64,000 nucleotides of DNA from Sipunculus nudus (lineage: Eukaryota; Annelida; Sipuncula; Golfingiida; Sipunculidae), in contig CM049311.1 of assembly GCA_026874595.1 (NCBI GenBank), positions 16,089,676-16,153,675 of the forward strand, written 5' to 3'. The notes beneath the pieces are model-generated. The model saw only the letters and a list, made by a program, of their open reading frames with translations, did no database searches and had not been told where the DNA came from. Shown here one piece after another: positions 57,771 to 64,000 of the stretch (positions are counted from its first letter, which is position 1; every line of letters starts with the position of its first letter). Position numbers and translations under genes: made by a program.

Positions 57771-58904
57771 GTAAGGAGAGTAAGAATTAGACCGATTGGA
57801 AGTGACAACACTTTTCTATTTTGAAAAAAAAAACTATTGTCTAAAACTGTTTCAAACAAAAAAAATTCCGTATTTGTTACCCTACTGGATTTAAAAAGGT
57901 GTTCCCTCTTTCATGCAGGTATTATGTTTGTAAAGAAGTCACGTTACCGCATAAGGGTAGAACATGAATGGAATATTTTCTGCCTACCAATTTTTGCCTC
58001 CATGTACCTTATACAGACTTGAAATAAGAATTGTTGATACTTGCATTTAGCAGACAAATGAAACATTACATTCTACTGATCGAACTGCTTATTAGCCATT
58101 AAGTGTGAACTGTAAGGCTTCTATGCTCTCTATTTTCTTGTTAAACGGATTTAAAAAAAATTGAAATTTGAATAAAATGTAGTGGAAGTATTGCTAGGAT
58201 ATACTAGTCCTGACGTGGTTTCCCCTACGAGTTTGCTAGTACATTAATAATGGCTGACAACGCTCACGAGCACGAAAAGGCTAACCGAGACTCGTCAGGA
58301 CCGAATATTCTATTCTGCGGAAAGTGAAGTCAAAGGCAATTTGAAATATGAGGTCTATCAGGATATCGACCGCAGGGGTTTTTTGAATAATTGCCTGCTG
58401 CCCTGTCCGGAGTTACATATATATATGCTTTCTTTATTTGAAATAGGGATTGAAACTGTTTTGTTTTTTGCAGGCTAGGAATAACGGAATAATTGTTATA
58501 TGAATGAGATTATAGATACTCTCAATTGCGGAGTGCTTCTACTTGAAACGGGGATGCTCTCTTGTATTCTTTTGAAAGCACTGGGAATGAATGTTTATTA
58601 TTTTACGAGTGATTATGGGGACATTCAGTTCGAAAAATTACTGAATATTATACGCAAGGCAAGGGATAGATGACTGTCTCAGGTCTAAATTCAAATATGA
58701 TGCTGTGGATTGTGTCCCTGAACTGATCATCTAAAAATAAAAGAAAGTTAAAAAAATATGCATTCTACAACCGCCTTGCCCCGAAATCCATGCTATTTGT
58801 TACGGTTGAAGTTAGGAAAAAATGTGAAGTTAGAAGGGCCATATCTATCAAATAAGATACTCACTTTTTGCATGAAAGGGGATTACAAATTTATTATATT
58901 TCAG

Positions 58905-58964
58905 TGGCTCCGACCACAACACCAGCTACCACCGTGGCTCCAACCACAACTCCAGCGACAACTG
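58905..58964 (+). CDS. Array B mini-exon T
   Basis: Acceptor atatttcag, donor gtaagc, 60 bp; VAPTTTPATTVAPTTTPATT. Confidence 0.6.
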
Positions 58965-59464
58965 GTAAGCATAGTACAAGGCGAATTGGACCGATGGGAA
59001 GTGACAACACTTTTCTATTTTGAAAAAAAAAAACTGTTGTCTAAAATTGTTTCAAACAAAAAAACATTCCGGATTCGTAACACCACTTTATTTAAAAAGG
59101 TGTTCCCTGTTTCATGCAGGTATTATGTTTGTAAAGAAATCAAGTTACCGCATAAGGGTGGAACACGAATGGAATATTTTTTGTATACCAATTTTTGTCT
59201 CCATGTACCTTATTTAGACTTGAATTCGGAATTGTTGATACTTGCATTTAGCAGACATATGGAGCATTACATTCTACTGATCCAACTGCTTATTAGCCAT
59301 TAAGTTTGAACTGTAAGGCTTCTATGCATCTATTATCTTGTTAAACTGTTTTAATGTTGTTTTCAGCGAACAAGTAGGAAAAACGAATTAGAGATACTAT
59401 AACTTTAAGGGATTTACTTCAAATGTTTTCAATCAAACATTTTTGTATGTATATTATTCTTCAG

Positions 59465-59524
59465 TGGCTCCAACGACTACTCCGGCCACCACCGTTGCTC
59501 CAACCACACCTGCAGCAACAACAG
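59465..59524 (+). CDS. Array B mini-exon C
   Basis: Acceptor attcttcag, donor gtaagc, 60 bp; VAPTTTPATTVAPTTPAATT. Confidence 0.6.
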
Positions 59525-60574
59525 GTAAGCAGGATTCATGACTCATTTAGGTATTAACTTATTACACTCTGATCAATGCCAATTGCAGGTTCCTCCACTA
59601 AGAGAAAAAAAAATAGAATTAGATAGAATCTCAGATAGTTTCGAAATCTAGCTAACCTTTGCGCTGGGAACAAAAGGGCCCTTCTGTGTCATGCGAATGT
59701 TATATTAGATACAAATGATATAGGTAAACCCGAAAGAGCACAGGTCGAGTGTTTACGTGTTTTAAATATTTGATGCCTGTTTCTTTTCGGAGTTTTCTGT
59801 ATGAATTTTGGACGTGAAATGTAGTTGATTCCGATTAGCATCAACCATGTGAAATTAGCGAATGAAGGAATTCGGTTCTATGACTACATATCGATACATA
59901 GATTTAGAACGGGTGACTTTGTATGCTGTTTACTTTTCGATCTTACAGTGTTTTTTCTTACAGTGCTGACAGATCCTGTATAATTGGAACAAAAATGTTT
60001 TTTTCTCTCCACATCGTTTTACTTGTATCAAATCTGAATCCCCCTTCTGAATTTAAAACACGCATCACCGTTAAGCTCCTCTATGAAAGGTTTCCTTCTT
60101 TTCTTCGATCATATTTCATTTAGCTAAATTGTATATTATTTTAACATGCGCCCACAACAGTACCCTACTTCTGTGTTTGGGTTAAGCTTGGCTAGCTAGA
60201 ATTGTGAAAGATTGACATGATCGTCCAGCGGAATCTCTGGGGTGCAGAAAGTGAAATAATGATGCATTTTATGCGCTCAGGTTTTCCTGATCATTAAAAT
60301 CCCTTACAGTAAAAAAATGGAAATTTTAATAAAATGTAGTGGAAGAATTGCTTGGATATACTGGTCCTGCCTTGGTTTCCCCTGAGACTATGCCAGTAAA
60401 GTAATAATGGCTGACAACGATCGCGAGCACGAAAATGGGTACCGAGGCTCGTCAGGACCAAATATTCTATTCTGGGGGAAAAGAAGTCAAAGGCAATTGA
60501 AAACATAAGGTCTATAATTAATTATTTAATTATTGTGTTTGGTCAAAGATAATTTTACGGATATTTTGCTTTAG

Positions 60575-60635
60575 TGATCCTGAGGACAACACTAGCCACA
60601 AACGTGGCTCCAACACACAACTCCAGTAACATCCG
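60575..60635 (+). pseudogene. D-type mini-exon, 61 bp, GC donor
   Basis: Acceptor gctttag, donor gcaagc, with the extra base. It lacks the 19 bp deletion of its duplicate at 56475, so that deletion is younger than the 4.1 kb duplication or was lost here by exchange. Confidence 0.6.
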
Positions 60636-61299
60636 GCAAGCAAGATAGTGTCGTATTAAGGTTTAATTTATTAATCTCTGATTACGACCCATGTTCTAGA
60701 CAACTTGGTCTTCACCTTATTGAACACTTTTCAGCATGTTATTTTGTAATTAGTTTCAAACGGAAAGTAAAATCGGGTCCGTTCCCATACCGGAGTTTTA
60801 GCGGTCTGTCCTTTTTCAAGCGAAGTTTGTGTTTGTAGAGTATTATGATGGTTAATCAGAAATCGATCGCATGGGTCTTTAGAATAATTGCCTGCTGCCC
60901 TGTCCGGAGTTATATATATGCTTTCTTTATTTGAAATAGGGATTGAAACTGTTTTGTTTTGCAGGCTAGGAATAACGGAATAATTGTTATATGAATGAGA
61001 TTATAGATACTCTCAATTGCGGAGTGCTTCTACTTGAAACTGGGATGGTCTCTTGTATTCTTTTGAAAGCACTGGGAATGAATGTTTATTTTTTTACGAG
61101 TGATTATGGGGACATTAAGTTCAAAAAATTACTGAATATTATACGCAAGGCAAGGGATAGATGACTGTCTCAGGTCTAAATTCAAATATGATGCTGCGGA
61201 TTATGTCCCTGAACTGATCATCTAAAAATAAAAGAATGTTAAAAAAATATACATTCTACAACCGCCTTGCCCCGAAATCAGTTGCATATTATATTTCAG

Positions 61300-61359
61300 T
61301 GGCTCCGACCACAACACCAGCTACCACCGTGGCTCCAACCACAACTCCAGCGACAACTG
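61300..61359 (+). CDS. Array B mini-exon T with shortened upstream intron
   Basis: Acceptor atatttcag, donor gtaagc, 60 bp; consensus peptide. About 100 bp of intron before the acceptor is missing compared with other T modules (ccccgaaatcagttgcatatt joins directly), but the acceptor remains. Confidence 0.55.
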
Positions 61360-61857
61360 GTAAGCATAGTACAAGGCGAATTCGACCGATGGGAAGTGAC
61401 AACACTTTTCTATTTTGAAAAAAAAAATATTGTCTAAAATTGTTTCAAACAAAAAAACATTCCGGATTCGTAACACCACTTTATTTAAAAAGGTGTTCCC
61501 TGTTTCATGCAGGTATTATGTTTGTAAAGAAAACAAGTTACCGCATAAGGGTGGAACACGAATGGAATATTTTCTGTCTACCAATTTTTGTCTCCATGTG
61601 CCTTATTTAGACTTGACTTAGGAATTCTTGACACTTGCATTTAGCAGACAAATGGAGCATTACATTCTACTGATCCAACTGCTTATTAGCCATTAAGTTT
61701 GAACTGTAAGGCTTCTATGCATCTATAGTCTTGTTAAACGGATTTAATGTTGTTTTCAGGGAACAAGTAGGAAAAACGAATTAGAGATACCATAACTTTA
61801 AGGGATTTACTTCAAATGTTTTCAATCAAACATTTTTGTATGTATATTATTCTTCAG

Positions 61858-61917
61858 TGGCCCCAACGACTACTCCAGCCACCACCGTTGCTCCAACCAC
61901 ACCTGCAGGAACAACAG
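61858..61917 (+). CDS. Array B mini-exon C
   Basis: Acceptor attcttcag, donor gtaagc, 60 bp; VAPTTTPATTVAPTTPAGTT (Gly variant). Confidence 0.55.
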
Positions 61918-62972
61918 GTAAGCAGGATTCATGACTCATTTAGGTATTAACTAATTACACTTTGATCAATGCCAATTGCAGGTTCCTCCACTAAGAGAAA
62001 AAAAAAAATAGAATCAGATAGAATCTCAGATAGTTTCGAAATCTATCTAACCTTTGACGCTACCGGGAACAAAACGGCCCTTCTGTGTCATGCGAATGTT
62101 ATATTAGATACAAATGATATAGGTAAACCCGAAAGAGCAAAGGTCGAGTGTTTACGTGTTTTCAATATTTGATGCCTGTTTCTTTTCGGAGTTCTTTGTA
62201 TGAATTTTGGACGTGAAATGTAGTTGATTCCGTTTAGCATCAACCATGTGAAATTAGCGAATGAAGGAATTCGGTTCTATGACTACATATCGATACATAG
62301 ATTTAGAACGGGTGACTTTGTATGCTGTTTACTTTTCGATCTTACAATGTTTTTTCTTACAGTGCTGATAGATCCTGTATAATTTGAACAAAAATGTTTT
62401 TTTCTCTCCACATCGTTTTACTTGTATCAAATCTGAATTCCCCTTCTGAATTTACAACACGCATCACCGTTAAGCTCCTCTATAAAAGGTTTTCTTCTTT
62501 TCTTCGATCATATTTCATTTAGCTGAATTGTATATTATTTTAACATGCGCCCAAAACAGTACCCTACTTCTGTGTTTGGGTTAAGCTTGGCTAGCTAGTA
62601 TTGTGAAAGATTGACAGGATCATCCAGCGGAATCTCTGGGGTGCAGAAAGTGAAATAATGATGCATTTTATGCGCTCAGGTTTTCCTGATCATTAAAATC
62701 CCTTACAGTAAAAAATTGGAAATTTCAATAAAATGTAGTGGAAGAATTGCTTGGATATGCTGGTCCTGCCTTGGTTTCCCCTGAGACTATGCCAGTAAAT
62801 TAATAATGGCTGACAACGATTGCGAGCACGAAAAGGGGTATCGAGGCTCGTCAAGACCGAATATTCTATTCTGGGGAAAAAGAAGTCAAAGGCAATTTAA
62901 AACATAAGGTCTATAATTAATTAGTTCATTATTGTGTTTGGTCAAAAATAATTTACGGATATTTTGCTTTAG

Positions 62973-63033
62973 TGATCCCGAGGACAACACTAGCCACAAA
63001 CGTGGCTCCAACACACAACTCCAGTAACATCCG
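62973..63033 (+). pseudogene. D-type mini-exon, 61 bp, GC donor
   Basis: Acceptor gctttag, donor gcaagc, extra base as in the other 61 bp copies. Confidence 0.6.
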
Positions 63034-63734
63034 GCAAGCAAGATAGTGTCGTATTAAGGTTTAATTTATTAATCTCTGATTACGACCCATGTTCAAGACA
63101 ACTTGGTCTTCACCTTATTGAACACTTTTCAGCATGTTTTTTTGTAATTAGTTTCAAACGGAAAGTAAAATCGGGTCCGTTCCCATACCGGAGTTTTGGC
63201 GGTCTGTCCTTTTTCAAGCGAAGTTGGTGTTTGTAGAGTATTATGATGGTTAATCAGAAATCTATCGCATGGGTCTTTAGAATAATTGCCAGCTGCCCTG
63301 TCCGGAGCTATATAACTGCTTTCTTTATTTAAAATGTGAATGGAAGCTGTTTTGTTTTTGCAGGCTAGGAATAAAGAAATATTTCTTATATGAATGAGAT
63401 TATCGATACTCACAATGCGGAGTGCTTCTACTTGAAACTGGGATGGTCTCTTGTATCCTTTAGAAAGCAATGGGAATGAATGTAAATTTTTTTACGAGTG
63501 GTTATGGAGACATTCAGTTCGAAAAATTATTGCAAATTATATGCAAGGCAAAGGAAAGATGACTGTCTCAGTTCTAAATTCAAAAATATACATTCTACAA
63601 TAGCCTTGCCCTGAAATCTATGTCCTTTGTCCCGGTTGAAGTTAGGAAAAAAAGTGAAGTTAGAAGGGTCATATCTATCAAATTAAAGACTCACTTTTTG
63701 CATGAAAGGGGATTACAAATTTATTATATTTCAG

Positions 63735-63794
63735 TGGCTCCGACCACAACACCAGCTACCACCGTGGCTCCAACCACAACTCCAGCGACAACTG
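63735..63794 (+). CDS. Array B mini-exon T (last in window)
   Basis: Acceptor atatttcag, donor gtaagc, 60 bp; consensus VAPTTTPATTVAPTTTPATT. The array continues beyond the window. Confidence 0.6.
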
Positions 63795-64000
63795 GTAAGC
63801 ATATTACAAGGCGAATTAGACCGATTGGAAGTGACAACACTTTTCTATTTTGAAAAATAAACTATTGTCTAAAACTGTTTCAAACAAAAAAACATTCCGT
63901 ATTCGTTACCCTACTGGATTTAAAAAGGTATTCCCTTTTTCATGCAGGTATTATATTTGTAAAGAAATCACGATTCCGCATAAGGGTAGATCATGAATAG

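Larger units (their letters stand above)
56766..60884 (+). repeat. 4.1 kb segmental duplication, copy 2
   Basis: Partner of 52670-56765; near-identity across introns shows a recent event. Confidence 0.9.
501..63794 (+). other. Putative internal region of a mucin-like gene built from tandem mini-exons
   Basis: About 35 short exons on the + strand share one design: acceptor ending in cag, two bases tg, then only Ala/Pro/Thr/Val codons, one final g, then a gtaagc-like donor. All intact copies are 54 or 60 bp and phase 1-1, so any number can be joined or skipped without a frameshift; the junction codon g+tg gives Val. The predicted product is a Thr/Pro-rich repeat domain without Cys, the kind that carries dense O-glycans in secreted or surface mucins. 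Synonymous differences separate the array A and B exons (GCC/GCT, CCA/CCG, ACG/ACC) while the residues stay in the same set, which suggests past selection on the peptide. No start, signal peptide, anchor or stop exon is in the window. Product identity is an inference; it could instead be a shell-matrix or adhesive protein, or a field of dead exons. Confidence 0.5.
47346..64000 (+). repeat. Array B: tandem modules T, C and D with mini-exons
   Basis: Three module types recur. T has exon tggctccgaccacaacacca after tattatatttcag. C has exon tggctccaacgactactcc after attattcttcag. D has exon tgatcc(c/t)gaggacaac after attttgctttag. The order of exons is T-remnant, C, D, T, C, D, T, T', half, T, C, D', T', half, T, C, D, T, C, D, T. 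T to C is about 560 bp, C to D about 1115 bp, D to next T about 725-805 bp. Apart from the exons, the introns hold no coding signal I can recognise. Confidence 0.9.

Noticed and set aside
58758-59303. 181-codon open frame in array B
   Set aside because: It reads intron, exon in the wrong frame, then intron again; its duplicate at 54660 is cut by a one-base change.
63129-63470. 113-codon - strand frame, with relatives at 48948 and 44690
   Set aside because: Recurs only because the D-to-T intron is repeated; length varies with indels, no recognisable domain.
1-64000. tRNA, rRNA or snRNA genes
   Set aside because: No convincing B-box or other RNA-gene signature found by eye; the ggttcaatccc at 31203 has no matching tRNA body.

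Overview
The window looks like nuclear DNA of an invertebrate animal, most likely a marine mollusc or another lophotrochozoan. This is an inference from four things: AT-rich sequence full of GT-AG style splice signals; dispersed repeats carrying gaccttgacctttgacc and (GACA)/(AAAC) tails; gccccctagcggcc-type short repeats; and an APE-type non-LTR retrotransposon whose ORF1 starts with a 2A ribosome-skipping peptide. No bacterial-type gene, rRNA, tRNA or CRISPR array was seen. There is no long open reading frame apart from retrotransposon remnants.

The main content is one ancestral intron/exon module amplified at several scales on the + strand. Each module carries a tiny exon of 54 or 60 bp lying between an AG acceptor and a GTAAGC-type donor. 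Every intact exon is phase 1-1 and encodes 18 or 20 residues of Val/Ala/Pro/Thr only (VAPTTPPAAVTTTTPAPT or VAPTTTPATTVAPTTTPATT types), with occasional Ser, Gln or Ile. Joined together they would give a mucin-like, Thr-rich tandem-repeat domain in which each peptide repeat has its own exon and its own ~0.9 kb of intron. No first exon, signal peptide, last exon or poly(A) site is visible, so this is an internal stretch of a larger gene or a partly dead exon field.

Layout. 1-14370: array A, sixteen ~909 bp units, each with one 54 bp exon. 14371-20430: diverged units (four more exons) enclosed by a ~0.86 kb inverted repeat (15036-15894 and 19281-20156). 20430-21460: ~157 bp satellite with hormone-response-element-like palindromes. 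21460-21936: module tail. 21937-26060: decayed LINE on the - strand (ORF1 with 2A, ORF2 with endonuclease and reverse transcriptase). 26061-30190: further diverged modules with one deleted and one intact exon and an ~0.9 kb tandem duplication. 30190-44110: 14 kb of other repeats (two copies of a possible membrane-protein pseudogene fragment, several satellites, a hairpin array, a second block of the 157 bp satellite). 44110-64000: array B, built from three module types (T, C and D) carrying mostly 60 bp exons, with an unexplained 2.2 kb insertion at about 45157-47345 and a recent 4.1 kb segmental duplication.

Array A and the D-type module of array B share sequence well beyond the exon. The window therefore records repeated birth, homogenisation and decay of exons: lost acceptors, GC donors, half exons, and one deletion that restores phase. 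Whether the exons are spliced into one mRNA cannot be decided from DNA alone.
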